NCBI GenBank assembly: GCA_963702535.1
Contig: CAVPDG010000010.1
Location: forward strand, 310,001 to 374,000
Reading direction: 5' to 3'
Length of the DNA stretch: 64,000 nucleotides
Origin: CAVPDG01 sp963702535
Lineage (GTDB): Bacteria; Chloroflexota; Anaerolineae; Anaerolineales; UBA4823
The notes under the pieces are model-generated. The model was not told where the DNA came from. It saw only the letters and a list, made by a program, of their open reading frames with translations, and did no database searches. Position numbers and translations under genes: made by a program. Positions 16,978 to 27,243 of this stretch are shown in pieces; position 1 is the first letter of the stretch; every line of letters starts with the position of its first letter.

Positions 16978-18582
16978 ATGTTCAACCTGTTCGGCGCCAA
17001 TTTCCAGCTTCCTCCACCATTGGACCAGCTCGATGCGAGCTTTGCGACGTTTCTCGCCACTGCCCTGGCATGGCTGATCATCTGCCTGCTGGCATACCTG
17101 GTGGTCACCTACCTGCTCAAAGCCGTGGCGCGGCGCTTGCCGGGGGAGATCGAGGACACGCTGCTGTTCATCCTGCGCAAGCCGCTGATCGTCCTGATCG
17201 CCACGTTTGGGGTGGTCAATACGCTGGAAACCCTGCCGCTGCTGCCGGGCGCGGAGGCGACACTAGAAAAGCTGCTGCGCACGGTCTTCATGCTGACGCT
17301 TCTCTACGTGGTGTGGCGGCTGATCAAGGATGTGATCGTTTATTACGGCAGGAGCTGGGCGCTCAAGACCGAGAGCAGGATCGACGACAATATCATCCCG
17401 ATCCTGAACATCTTCGGACCGCTGACCATCCTGGTCATCGGAGTGCTGATGATCTTGCCCATGTGGGGGCTGGATATCAGCTCGGCGCTGGTGGGGGCGG
17501 GCGTGATCGGCCTGGTGGTCGGCTTAGCGCTGCAAGACAGCCTCTCCAACCTGTTCAGCGGGATGAGCCTGGTGGTCGAGGCGGCATACCGCACCGGCGA
17601 CCTGCTGCAGCTGAACGATGGCTCCGTGTGCGAGGTGGAAGAGATGGGATTGCGCTCAACGCGCATGTACTCGCTGGACTCGCACTGCACGCTGTACATG
17701 CCGAACAAAGCCCTGGCGAACATGACGATCATCAACATCACCAAGCCGACCGTGGAGCAGCGCTCGCAGATCGAGCTGGCGCTCTCCAGCGAGTACACGA
17801 TGGAGGAAGCTGAGGGCAAATTAGCCGGCATCGCCGGGAGCATCCCGGGCGTGCTGATGAGCAACATGGCGCGCAAATTGACACTCGTGGAAGAATACCT
17901 GGGGGAGATGCAAGCCCGGCTGGCAGGCATGGCGCAGCAAAATCCGCTGCGCAGCGAGCTGGAACGGGAGATCGCCTGCACGCAAAACGCCCTGGCAAAG
18001 CTGGAACGCGAGAAGGACTTCAACCAGGCGCTGGTGGCTTTCAAGACCAGCCTGGAGAGCCTGGCGCAGGGATTACACGAGCGCGAGCAGCACGGATTTA
18101 CCCCACAAGAGAAGCAGGAGATCAAGCAAGGCTACCTGCCCCCCACTCAGGAGGCTTTCTTGAAGCTGATGGAGGCTGCCGAAGCCTGGCGCACCCAGCC
18201 CGACCCCTATGCTTCGCAGGTCGAGCATGAGAGCGCCCTTCATACCTGGGCGCTGCGCAACGAGCGCCTGCAGGGACGCTGGGAGCAGGTGCGCGAGAAA
18301 ATGATCAAACCCGACGATCCGACTGAGATGCGCCTGGATGATATGGGGCTGGCGATGGTGCGCTGGCTGAATACGGAATACAAGATCCTGCCTGAGGCGT
18401 GGAAGGATCCCAAGGTGACTTTCAAAGCCTTCGATGGAGACACCACGCACATCCAGCTCTGGTTTTACGTGGATAACATCCGCCTGGAGCACGACGGGCG
18501 GCTGCAGAGGGTACGCACGGACATTGCCCGGCGCATAAGGGAAGAACTCAATCTATTAGCCCCTAATACTGATGAGGGCTGA
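16978..18582 (+). CDS. MscS-family mechanosensitive channel with long C-terminal extension
   Basis: 534 residues, intact. After hydrophobic segments at about 25-50, 62-82, 95-120 and 140-160 comes the pore helix and hinge GAGVIGLVVGLALQDSLSN and then FSGMSLVVEAAYRTGDLLQL, the diagnostic MscS core and beta-domain entry. MSYP-like LYMPNKALANMTIINIT follows. It should open under membrane tension to release osmolytes. The region from about residue 270 to the end is unusual: a long helical, coiled-coil-rich cytoplasmic part (EMQARLAGMAQQNPLRSELE) nearly as long as the channel itself. The ATG follows AGAGGGG at 7-base spacing. It appears monocistronic. Confidence 0.9.
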   Translation: MFNLFGANFQLPPPLDQLDASFATFLATALAWLIICLLAYLVVTYLLKAVARRLPGEIEDTLLFILRKPLIVLIATFGVVNTLETLPLLPGAEATLEKLLRTVFMLTLLYVVWRLIKDVIVYYGRSWALKTESRIDDNIIPILNIFGPLTILVIGVLMILPMWGLDISSALVGAGVIGLVVGLALQDSLSNLFSGMSLVVEAAYRTGDLLQLNDGSVCEVEEMGLRSTRMYSLDSHCTLYMPNKALANMTIINITKPTVEQRSQIELALSSEYTMEEAEGKLAGIAGSIPGVLMSNMARKLTLVEEYLGEMQARLAGMAQQNPLRSELEREIACTQNALAKLEREKDFNQALVAFKTSLESLAQGLHEREQHGFTPQEKQEIKQGYLPPTQEAFLKLMEAAEAWRTQPDPYASQVEHESALHTWALRNERLQGRWEQVREKMIKPDDPTEMRLDDMGLAMVRWLNTEYKILPEAWKDPKVTFKAFDGDTTHIQLWFYVDNIRLEHDGRLQRVRTDIARRIREELNLLAPNTDEG

Positions 18583-18594
18583 GTATCAAGAGTG

Positions 18595-18680
18595 CCATCT
18601 CGAATGAAGCAGGCAACAGCGATTCCTCACTTTCCTGCCTGGCAAAGTGCGCTCGGGACTTCGGCTCGGAATGACCTGCC
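18595..18680 (-). repeat. Interspersed repeat-like sequence between convergent genes
   Basis: On the minus strand this reads GTCATTCCGAGCCGAAGTCC and ends near GAGGAATCGCTG. That is the GTCATTCCGAGC...GAGGAATC pattern of short non-coding dispersed repeats common in many bacterial genomes. Only one copy was noticed here, so the repeat call rests on recognition of the pattern. Confidence 0.4.
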
Positions 18681-18695
18681 AAAAAAGTGGCAGCG

Positions 18696-19686
18696 TTATT
18701 TTCCGTGGTAAGCAGCGATAATACGATCCATCTCGGCGTTGACCTGGGGCTCGATGACCTGGCGTTTTCCGTCGGCGTGGAACCAATCCAGGGTGCGGCG
18801 GATGCCGGAATAAAATGGGATGGTTGCCTGGAAGCCGGGCACAAAGGTCTTGATCTTGCTGTTATCGAAGATCACGCTCCAGGTCTTATCGCCGAGCAGG
18901 TTACCCTCCAGGTCCGGCGCAACCCTGGCGATGAACTCGGAGGGGATGTGGACGATATTCGCCTGCACGCCCAGGGCGCCGGCGATGGTCTCGTAGATCT
19001 GGTTCCAGGTGAGCACCTCATCTGAGGTGATATGGAAGGCATGCCCCAGCGCCTGGGGATTGCCGAGCAGCCCCAGGAAACCGCGGGCGAAGTCTTGCGA
19101 GTGCGTCACCACCCACAGGGATGAGCCATCGCCGTGAGCGATGATGGGCAAGCCCTTCTTCATCCGGTCGGGCAGGGTGTAGCTGGTCCAGCCGCCGATG
19201 GCGATGGGCAAATTGGTATCCCCGTAAGTGAGGGAGGGGCGCACGATGGTCACCGGGAAGCCCTGCTGGCGGTAAGCCAGCATCAGGCGCTCCTCGCAGG
19301 CGATCTTATCGCGCGAATACTGCCAATACGGGATTGGCAAGAGGCGTCCCCTCGGTGATGACCGGGTGAGCCGGCGGCTTCTGGTAGGCTGAGGCGGAGC
19401 TGATAAAGACGAACTGCCCCACCCGCCCCTGGAAAAGCGCCAGGTCGCGCTCGATATCCTCGGGGGTGTAGGCGATCCAGTCCACAACCACGTCGAACTT
19501 CAAACCCTGCAAGAGGCGGCTCACTGCCTGCGGCTGGTGGATATCGGCTGTGAGCTGCTGCACGCCGGGCAGATCCGCCGGGCGCTGGAGGCGGTTGAGG
19601 TGGAAGAGCTCGATGCCAAGCGCCAGGGCTTGCTGGCTGACTGCGGTGCTGATGATGCCGGTGCCGCCGATAAAGAGGACTTTCAT
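18696..19686 (-). CDS. NAD-dependent epimerase/dehydratase-like protein, one frameshift
   Basis: About 330 residues. Extended-SDR Rossmann start MKVLFIGGTGIISTAVS, then DVVVDWIAYTPEDI and FVFISSASAYQKP, followed after the break by YWQYSRDKIACEE, which carries the Y-x-x-x-K catalytic pair (YSRDK), and IVRPSLTYGD. The GGG at 19330-19332 should be GG, restoring PLANPYWQYSRDK. The C-terminal substrate domain has HITSDEVLTWNQIYETIA. It resembles UDP-sugar epimerase or RNA-binding csp41-like SDRs; the substrate is unassigned. It converges on the MscS gene. Confidence 0.8.
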
Positions 19687-19800
19687 GGATACATCCTTTC
19701 ATGTTGAAGGTATATCAGCAATGCGCTTGCAGAAAGAAAATTTCACCGCATAGATGAATCCCGACTGCACTTGAGGGACGCAGAGAATACAGAGAATTTA

Positions 19801-20061
19801 TCACATATCTGGGCGGGTGGCGCGCTCGAGAGCGGAGAGCCACGCCAGAGCTTCTTCTGCCGAATTCCCGCACATCTCCTGCTCCGGGCGCAGGCGAATG
19901 CAGACCAGCGGGCGGTCGGGTGAAGCGAAGATGCGGCAGCGGTTATCCTCGGTCAATTGGACGCAACGCATACCCGCCGGCTTGCCATCTGGCATGCCGG
20001 GGATGGGTGATGAGATCGAGAGGGCAATACAGCAGGCGCCACAGCCTATGCGGCAATCCAT
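19801..20061 (-). CDS. YkgJ-type cysteine-cluster protein
   Basis: 86 residues with CRIGCGACC at the N terminus, then GMRCVQL, CRIF, CIRLRP and a final Cys. This is the UPF0153/YkgJ pattern of a metal- or Fe-S-binding knuckle protein. The sequence SISSPIPGMPDGKPAG is typical of one subgroup. Function unknown. Its start is 21 bases after the TPR gene's stop, so it is the last gene of the kinase operon. Confidence 0.85.
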   Translation of the reverse strand: MDCRIGCGACCIALSISSPIPGMPDGKPAGMRCVQLTEDNRCRIFASPDRPLVCIRLRPEQEMCGNSAEEALAWLSALERATRPDM

Positions 20062-20082
20062 CGCAAGCGCTCCCCTGGCAAT

Positions 20083-21847
20083 TCAGGGCGACGGTGTAGT
20101 GGTGGGCGGCGGCGCAGCGCCAATATCCATCAGCAAAACCCAGCCGATGACCGATCCAGCCTGGCGCTGCCCCTCGACCAGGACACACTCACGGTTGAAA
20201 TCGTCGAAACGCCGCTCAGCAGGCAAGAATTGCACCACGGCGCCGGCAGGGATCCTGCCCAGGGCAGTGAAGCTCTCATAGCAGCCATTGCGCGCCCAGA
20301 CATCTCGCTGGACGATGCCGGAGGTAGGCGGCGGCGTGGAGGTAGGGGTGGCGGTGGGCGTCAGCGTGGGGGTGCCGGTAAGCGTGGGCGTGGGAGTGAG
20401 GGTAGTGGTGGGGGTGACTGTAGAGGTAGGCGTAGCGGTGGGAGTGAGAGAGACGACATACGCCTGGTACCTGCCAAAACCCCAAAATGCAAGCACAGCC
20501 AGCAGGACTATTCCAACGAAGATGATCCCCAGGCGGATGCCGAGGGTCTTCAAGCGATAGCCGCGCAGGTTGCGCTCGAGCCGGACCACGCCAGGATCGT
20601 TGGGGTAACGGCTGCGCACATCAGCGCTGAGGCGGGCGGCTTCCACGGGCCAGGCGGGCCGGTCCTCGTAAGCGCGCTGGGCGCTCTGCAGGTCGTTGTC
20701 GTAGCGCTGCAGGTCTCTTTGCAGCTTATCGATCTCATTCTGCAGGCGGTCCAGGCTTAGATCGACGCCTTCCAGGTTGCGGATCTGGTCCAGGTTCTGC
20801 CGAGCTTGCTGCGAGAGATATAAAGCCTCTTCCAGGGTAGGGGCGCGGTCCGCCTGGTTTTTCAGCGAGCGAACTTGCTCTTTGAGGGGCTCAACCACGC
20901 GTGGGATGACCGTCTTGAAGCGCTCCAGGAGCTTATCAAACAACGGGTTTTCACCGTAGACGGCGATGAGCGTATCCAGGCTCGCCTTGGCTTGCGAAGC
21001 GGTTTGCGGCTCGATGGTTGCCTGGTTGAGCGTCTCATAGATCGATTGCAGACTATCTTTCACCTGGCGCAGCTCGCGCAGCCGGTCTGTATATTTGGGC
21101 AGACCGGTAGCCAGGGCAGCCGCTTCCACCTTCTCGATGGCTGCATCGATCTGACCCTGCTTAAACAGCGCCATCCCCTCTTCGTAAACGTGCTCGGCGT
21201 CGATGTTCTCCTGCAATTTCTGGGCGAACTCCTGACCCTCCTGCCAGCGCAAGATGCCGAGCTCGCGCAGGCTGTTCTGCGCTTTTTCCAGGAGGGCGAG
21301 CGCGTCAGCGTAGCGCCCGACGCGGGCGGCGGATTGCGCCTTGCCATAGGCGGAGGCGGCTTCGGTGGGCAACGCCACAGCAGGGATGTAGCCGGTGCGC
21401 AGGTAGTTCTCTGCCTCGGAACGATGCTGGCGCGCCCGCTCCCAGTTCGGCTCGAGCTGCAGGACGCGGTCGAAAAGCTGGATCGCTTCGGCGTAGCGCC
21501 CGCTGTAGAACAGCTTCTCAGCCATCTCCATCTGCTGTTCGGCAGCCGGGTTGTGCTCGCGAGCCGGCTCGGCTTGAGCTACGGAGAAAGTGGAGCTCGA
21601 GATAGGCTGTGCAGGCGCAACCGGCTGTGTGGATTCCCCTTCCGATTCTTGCTGCTGAACGCAGCATCAACAAGTCTTTGCGTGCCAGCTGCACCCGGTT
21701 GCGCTCATCGGGCGAGAGGGACTGGTAGTCCGGTGAGTTGATGAACTCCTCAACCTCCAGCAACAACTGGCGTTTTTCAATCAGCGTGACGTTCTCACGG
21801 GTACGTTGCTGCTCGATCTGGCGTTCTAAGTCTTCAAAAGGGCTCAT
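20083..21847 (-). CDS. TPR/coiled-coil membrane protein with SH3-like C-terminal domain, one frameshift
   Basis: About 587 residues. Order: a helical N terminus (MSPFEDLERQIEQQRTRENV), a Pro/Ser linker, TPR repeats (AEKLFYSGRYAEAIQLFDRV, SAARVGRYADALALLEKA), a long coiled coil, one membrane helix (IRLGIIFVGIVLLAVLAF), a Thr/Pro linker of about 45 residues, and a final domain resembling bacterial SH3 (DVWARNGCYESFTALG, then VQFLPAERRF). The frames join near 21655, where QQQESEGESTQPVAP replaces the out-of-frame read. The protein would have TPRs in the cytoplasm and the SH3-like domain outside. It lies 42 bases after the kinase gene, so it is a candidate partner or substrate. Confidence 0.75.
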
Positions 21848-21889
21848 GGATGTGCTTTCAGGTCGATCATCCGGGTAGGATGCTCGCGC

Positions 21890-24800
21890 TTATAGGATTG
21901 ACGTGTCTTGGACCCGGTCTGGCACCTGCTGGTACACCTGCAGCAGGTCGGCGCGCAGATCCTTGATATGGGCATATCCCTGGCTGAGGACACGCTCCAG
22001 GATCTCCTTCAGGCGCATGGGCAAACGCTCGTCGTCATAGGTCCAGTTTACAACATAACTCGAAGCCGCGCGCTCGATCTCCTCCGGCTGGTTGGGTCCC
22101 ATGGGCAGGGCGCCTGGAGCAGGGCGCCCGGTGAGGATATGATGGAGCGCCCTGGCGCCAAATTGCACCAGGTCGAGCTGCTCTTCCGCCGCGCTCAGTC
22201 CATGCGGCAGGTGTTTAGCAATATTCCAGTCGATCATAGCGATGCCATGGGCAGCGGGGTCCCAATAGTAGTGCAAGATTTTATGATCCCGGTAGACGAT
22301 ATTGCGCTCATGGGCAACCTGCAAGACATCGCAGATTTGGATCACCAGCATGAGACTCTCGCGCAGCGGCAAGAACCAGCCGTGTGTGTAACCGGCATCG
22401 CAGTATTTTATCAGGTTATATTGCCTGTCGCGCAGCACCAGAGCCAGGTAGGGCAGCCAGCCCGAAGCCAGCTGCCGCTCCATAGAAACCAGGAAGTTTT
22501 GTACCTCTTCGACCCCATAGCGCAGCAGGTCGCCGCGCAGATCGTCCGCAGAGGCGTGGCTCTCGTCGCCGGGGAAGCGCAAACCCTCCTGCAAGCGCAG
22601 GAAGCCGTACTCCACTACAGGCGTTACGGCAGGGACATCGCGGAGAAGCGAAAGGACGCGCGCCTCTTCTTTAAACAGCGGCAAAGCATACTCCAAACGC
22701 TCCGGGCGCATGATTTTAATGGCATGAGCCCAGGGTTTACCCTGCCGGTCGCGCAAATAGCCGGCGAACACCCTGGCAGATGAGCCACGCGCCTCTGACA
22801 CCCAGGTATCCAGAGGCTCTCCCAGGAGCAGGTCCATGTCCAGGTCGAGCTTGCCCTCGACGATACCAGAGATCGGCGCAGCGCGGGTAGCGGGCGCAGC
22901 GTCCCTATCCAGTGTCAACGTGCGGGTACGCGGCAGCGCAAGGATCTCGCGCGAGCGGAACTCGTACAACCAGGGCAGCTCATCCAACACTTCGGGATGT
23001 TCCATGAGCAGGTCTGCGGGTCTCACGCCCTTGCGCAAGCGCTTGAGCGCATCCAGGATCAGGCTCAACCATCCCGCCTGCCCGACGCGATTGCGCAAAT
23101 TCCGCCCGGTCAGCTCAATGGAGGTCAGGTAATCGTAAAAGGGCTCATCCGGACGGGCGCCCTTGCGCACATCCGAAAGCCAGCGAGAAGCGGAGGCAAT
23201 CGCCTTGTCAGCGGAGGAGAGGCGCCGCCGGTAGGGATCCCACAGAAGCAGGCGGCGCAATCCCTGGCGGGCTTTTTCAAAATCCCGGCGCTCCCAGGCA
23301 TCCAGGACAATCTGCGCCTGCGCCCTGGGCTGGGAAAGGACAGCCTCCAATTTTTCCGCAGTGCCGGGGAGGAGCAGATCGACCTCCCCAAGCACGCCGT
23401 CGATGTCATCGTAAGCAATGCCGGCGTGGGGCGGAGCCGGCTCAAGATCTTTCCACTTCTTCAAAACTTCGTTATCGAAGATCCTTAAAAACTCTTCCCT
23501 GGCGGGTAAACTCTCAACATCCGGTGATACGCCGCTCTTCTGATCACCCATGCGCAGGATTAGCGATTGCAGGGTGAAAAAAAGCCGGCTGACTGCCTGG
23601 TAGGGAGTGATGGTCTCCGCTCCCAGCCCAAGGGAGACGCGCCGCACGCCCTGGCTGAGCCCTTCCCACCAGTCCGGCAAGCTTTCCTCACCGATCAATT
23701 CCATCAGCTCCCAAAGCATGGTAGGTCCATCATCTGCAATGCCGGCTACCAGCGCGGAGGAGAAGCTGCTCTGCAGCGGCGCCGGCTGGCGCAGGGCAAC
23801 CTGGAGGATTTCGGCAAGCAGCTCCCATTTCTCCGCAGGGGAGGCAGGCAAACTGGCGGCTTGTAAACACACCTGGCGGGCTTGCGTCAGGTCATTCGCC
23901 GATACCAGGCTGAGCGCCAGGCGGGTATGCAGATGGATGGCGCCGGAGAAATCGGGCAGCTCACCAAACACCACAAATTGGCGCTGCAGATCAGCGCTTT
24001 GCGCCAGGTCAGCCTGGACGGGTCGAGCCGAGCCGTACAAGCTCGCGGCGGCATTGCGCAAGCCTTGCAACTGACTCGACATCTCGCTCCATAGGGAAAG
24101 CAGCCTGTCCTTGAGCGGCTGCACAGCCTCCGCATAGACTCCGCCCGGCGTGAGCGCTTCGGGCCAATCCAGGCGGGCGTGCAACTGTGGGCTGGCATCG
24201 GCAAGAAAGGCGCCCATCGCCTGCACGAGCTGGAGGTAGTCATCCGCGCTGGCGTGCCGGCGGTCTTTGGTGGTTCCATCTTTCTCCAAAAAGAAGCCAT
24301 TCCCCCAATCGATGACCGTCAGCCCAGCCCGGCTGGGATCCCAATACAGGTGCTCGGGTTTAACATCGTTCCACAGGATGCCATATTGCTGGACGCCATC
24401 GTCCAAGGCGACCACCTGGTGGATAGCGTCGAGCATGTCGATCAAACCCAATAGCGAGCGGACGAGGATAGGCTCGGGCAGCTTGCCCGAGCCGGCAATC
24501 TGCTGCAGGAAGAAGTCCAGCTCGCTGTTACCGGTAGATGGCAACTCAGCGAGGCTGCCGGAGCGCGCCAGGCGGGAGAGGGACATCAGATCGAAGCCAG
24601 GCGCTTCTTCAAGGATGATAAAAAAGGATTCTCCCAGCCCTTCAAACGCCGGGCTCTGGTCCAATAAATCCGGAATCGACCAACCGGCTCCCATTACCCC
24701 GCTGAGCGCGGTTAACAGCTTGCTCTCAGTCTTGATCTGCGCCGCCTGGCGAAGAACATCACTGGAGAAGGCGCTTTTACGCGGGCGCTTCAGGATCGCC

Positions 24801-24916
24801 GGCTTTCCCCCCAACAGAGATTGCACGCGGTAAACCTCGCCTGCGTCTCCCTCGCCCAGCTTATCTAAAAGACACCACTTATATTGCTGACCGGCAACGA
24901 TCTGGCTCGAATTCAT
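21890..24916 (-). CDS. Protein with two protein-kinase-like domains and altered catalytic loops
   Basis: 1008 residues, uninterrupted. The N-terminal kinase-like domain has GEGDAGEVY (21-29), K43 (PAILKRP), catalytic-loop D184-V-K186-P-E-H189 and D203-W-G in place of DFG. The C-terminal one has SARVFAGYL, IKIMRPE, D877-H-K879-I-L-H882 and D896-W-N. In both, the loop Asn that binds metal in Ser/Thr kinases is His, and both continue Y-W-D-P (H-L-Y-W-D-P and H-Y-Y-W-D-P). About 500 helical residues separate them. Catalytic Asp and Lys remain, so activity is possible but not assured; no transmembrane segment is obvious. First gene of an operon with a TPR/SH3 protein and a YkgJ protein. Confidence 0.8.
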   Translation of the reverse strand: MNSSQIVAGQQYKWCLLDKLGEGDAGEVYRVQSLLGGKPAILKRPRKSAFSSDVLRQAAQIKTESKLLTALSGVMGAGWSIPDLLDQSPAFEGLGESFFIILEEAPGFDLMSLSRLARSGSLAELPSTGNSELDFFLQQIAGSGKLPEPILVRSLLGLIDMLDAIHQVVALDDGVQQYGILWNDVKPEHLYWDPSRAGLTVIDWGNGFFLEKDGTTKDRRHASADDYLQLVQAMGAFLADASPQLHARLDWPEALTPGGVYAEAVQPLKDRLLSLWSEMSSQLQGLRNAAASLYGSARPVQADLAQSADLQRQFVVFGELPDFSGAIHLHTRLALSLVSANDLTQARQVCLQAASLPASPAEKWELLAEILQVALRQPAPLQSSFSSALVAGIADDGPTMLWELMELIGEESLPDWWEGLSQGVRRVSLGLGAETITPYQAVSRLFFTLQSLILRMGDQKSGVSPDVESLPAREEFLRIFDNEVLKKWKDLEPAPPHAGIAYDDIDGVLGEVDLLLPGTAEKLEAVLSQPRAQAQIVLDAWERRDFEKARQGLRRLLLWDPYRRRLSSADKAIASASRWLSDVRKGARPDEPFYDYLTSIELTGRNLRNRVGQAGWLSLILDALKRLRKGVRPADLLMEHPEVLDELPWLYEFRSREILALPRTRTLTLDRDAAPATRAAPISGIVEGKLDLDMDLLLGEPLDTWVSEARGSSARVFAGYLRDRQGKPWAHAIKIMRPERLEYALPLFKEEARVLSLLRDVPAVTPVVEYGFLRLQEGLRFPGDESHASADDLRGDLLRYGVEEVQNFLVSMERQLASGWLPYLALVLRDRQYNLIKYCDAGYTHGWFLPLRESLMLVIQICDVLQVAHERNIVYRDHKILHYYWDPAAHGIAMIDWNIAKHLPHGLSAAEEQLDLVQFGARALHHILTGRPAPGALPMGPNQPEEIERAASSYVVNWTYDDERLPMRLKEILERVLSQGYAHIKDLRADLLQVYQQVPDRVQDTSIL

Positions 24917-25062
24917 ACAAGAATTTGCTCTGAATGCGCCTGACTGGCAAAGCGCCGCTTATTATAACCTCTCGGGCTAGGCGCGCTCAATGAACCTGCC
25001 ACGGCTGAGAAAGCCTTAATTTAAGCCCTAAACCACGCCGAGCAGATTGCTGGCAACGGCGC

Positions 25063-25091
25063 TTGATTTTCAATGGCGTTTCGTGTACACT
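25063..25091 (+). promoter_or_regulatory. Promoter of the acyl-CoA synthetase gene
   Basis: TTGATT (25063-25068), a 17-base spacer and TACACT (25086-25091). Transcription would start about five bases before the ATG at 25103, leaving almost no leader. Confidence 0.55.
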
Positions 25092-25102
25092 GAAAATCAC
25101 CT

Positions 25103-27196
25103 ATGGACGAAATCTTCAACCCTCAAAGCGTGGCAGTGATCGGCGTATCCCCCAGGGCGGACAATCTGGGTCGCAACATCGTCGCCAACCTGGTCGAGTT
25201 CGGCTTTAACGGCGTGGTTTACGCCGTCGGTCCGTCTGGCGGAGCAATCGAGACACGGCGCATCTACCACTCGATCGGAGAGATCCCAGACAAAGTCGAC
25301 CTGGCGGTGATCCTGACCCCCGCCCGCACCGTGCCGGAGATCCTGGAGGAATGCGGGAAAAAAGGCGTGCGCTGGGCAATCATCGAGACGGCAGGCTTTC
25401 GCGAATACGGGGAGGCAGGTCGCCAGCTCGAGCAGCAGATGATGGAGGTTTCCAGGCGTTACGGGATGCGCTTCGTCGGTCCTAACTGCATTGGGGTTAT
25501 GAACATGGCGAACGGTTTCTGCGTCCCCTTCCTGCGCCTGAAGAAATTAGGTCGACCGGGCGCGGTTTCCATGATCTCGCAATCCGGTGGGGTGGGGTTG
25601 AGCGTGTTGAACCTGATGGTCAACGAGGGCATTGGGCTCAACAAATTCGTCTCAGTCGGCAATATGCTGGATACCACCGCCGAAGATTTGCTGGAATACC
25701 TGGTAGAAGACCCGAGCACAAAGGAGATCTTCATATACCTGGAAAGCCTGCGCGACGGCAGGCGCCTGATGGAGATCGGGCGTCGCTCTTCCAAGCCGAT
25801 CCTGATATTCAAATCCAATATCGGCAGGTTGGGCAGCTCGATTGCGGCATCTCATACCGCCTCGCTCTCCAGCGACGACAAGGTGACCGAAGCAGCTTTC
25901 CGCCAGGCTGACCTGGTGCGCGTGCGAGATGCCACCAGCATTATCAACAACCTGAAATGCCTGCGGCTGCCGCCCATGCGCGGCAACCGGCTGGCGGTGA
26001 TCTCGCGCTCGGGCGGGCACGCCGTGGTGGCAGCCGATGCGTGCGAGATCTCCGGCATGGAGCTGGCGCCCTTCCCCGACGAGTTCCTGCGCGAGATCGA
26101 GAAACATTTCCGCGCCTCGGTCATCCACCTGACCAATCCGCTCGACCTGGGAGACCTGTTCGACCTGGATCTGTACGGGGAGATCCTGGAGCGCACGCTG
26201 CGGCTTGATGGCGTAGATGGCGTGGTATTCCTGCATACCGCCTTTTCCGAAGCCGAGCGCCAGGCGAGCCGCACGCTCTGCGAACGGATCATCGAGATGG
26301 TGCAGCGCTACGACAAGCCGGTGGCATTCTATTTCTCAACCACAGCGGAGGAGATCAACCGGCTGCGCCAGACCTACAGCTTCCCACTCTTCACAACCGT
26401 TGTGGAAACCATCCGCGCCCTGGAGATGAGCTATACCCACTACCAGCGCAGAGTGGAGATCCACCAGGCAGAGCCAGCCCCCATCTTCAACGTGGCGCAC
26501 CAGGCAGTGCGCGACCTGATCGACAAGGCGCGCGGTGAAAGCCGCGACCTGCTCCTCTCGGAGGCGATGCAGGTCCTGGAAAGCTATGGCATCCCAACCG
26601 CCTGGGGCGCCAGCGCCCACACAGTCGAGGAAGCGATCGAAGCTGCCGAACGCATGGGGTACCCGGTGGCGATCAAGGTGATCTCTCAGCAGATCTCGCA
26701 CAAATCGGATGTCGGCGGGGTGCAGCTCAACCTGCGCAACCGGGAGGCAGTCAAGGCTGCCTTTGAGGATATGATGGGGCGCATCCAGCGCGCCTACCCG
26801 GATGCCAGGCTGGACGGCGTGCTGGTGCAGCCGATGGTCACCGGCGGCAGGGAGCTGATCCTGGGCGGCAAGCAGGACGCAAACTTCGGACCGGTGGTGC
26901 TGGTAGGATTGGGGGGTATCTTTGTGGAAGTATTCGAAGAGGTAGCCCTGCGCGTGGCGCCGATCACCCCCAAAGAAGCTGAGGAGATGATCAGCCAGCT
27001 ACGCGGCGCGCCCATCCTGATGGGAACGCGCGGCGCCAAGCGCTCGGATATCGAGGCGGTGGCTGAAGCGCTGCTGCGCCTCTCACAGCTACTCATCGAC
27101 TTCCCCGAGATCAAGGAAATCGACATCAACCCGCTGCGCGTGTTCCACGAGAAAGATGGGTGCTGCGCCCTGGATGCGCGCGTGCACCTGGCGTGA
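25103..27196 (+). CDS. Acyl-CoA synthetase (ADP-forming), fused alpha and beta subunits
   Basis: 697 residues. Converts acetyl- or acyl-CoA plus ADP and phosphate to the acid, CoA and ATP, a way to make ATP in fermentation. Order: CoA-binding Rossmann domain (FNPQSVAVIGVSPRADNLGR), succinyl-CoA-synthetase-like domain (MISQSGGVGLSVLN) with the phosphorylated His at about 251 (AASHTASLS), and a C-terminal ATP-grasp half (AIKVISQQISHKSDVGGV) with the second His in SHKSDVGG. Intact, single gene. The acyl group preferred cannot be told; archaeal ACD and bacterial AcdAB/Pat-like forms share this layout, but no acetyltransferase domain is attached. Confidence 0.9.
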   Translation: MDEIFNPQSVAVIGVSPRADNLGRNIVANLVEFGFNGVVYAVGPSGGAIETRRIYHSIGEIPDKVDLAVILTPARTVPEILEECGKKGVRWAIIETAGFREYGEAGRQLEQQMMEVSRRYGMRFVGPNCIGVMNMANGFCVPFLRLKKLGRPGAVSMISQSGGVGLSVLNLMVNEGIGLNKFVSVGNMLDTTAEDLLEYLVEDPSTKEIFIYLESLRDGRRLMEIGRRSSKPILIFKSNIGRLGSSIAASHTASLSSDDKVTEAAFRQADLVRVRDATSIINNLKCLRLPPMRGNRLAVISRSGGHAVVAADACEISGMELAPFPDEFLREIEKHFRASVIHLTNPLDLGDLFDLDLYGEILERTLRLDGVDGVVFLHTAFSEAERQASRTLCERIIEMVQRYDKPVAFYFSTTAEEINRLRQTYSFPLFTTVVETIRALEMSYTHYQRRVEIHQAEPAPIFNVAHQAVRDLIDKARGESRDLLLSEAMQVLESYGIPTAWGASAHTVEEAIEAAERMGYPVAIKVISQQISHKSDVGGVQLNLRNREAVKAAFEDMMGRIQRAYPDARLDGVLVQPMVTGGRELILGGKQDANFGPVVLVGLGGIFVEVFEEVALRVAPITPKEAEEMISQLRGAPILMGTRGAKRSDIEAVAEALLRLSQLLIDFPEIKEIDINPLRVFHEKDGCCALDARVHLA

Positions 27197-27243
27197 GCGG
27201 CTGCCAGACCAAGGGAGCAAGAAGCCGTCCTGGGTAAGGCAGA

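Noticed and set aside
20300..20460. Tandem DNA repeat at the Thr/Pro-coding stretch
   Set aside because: The periodic sequence simply encodes a Thr/Pro-rich linker; units are not exact and lie in frame within the TPR/SH3 protein.
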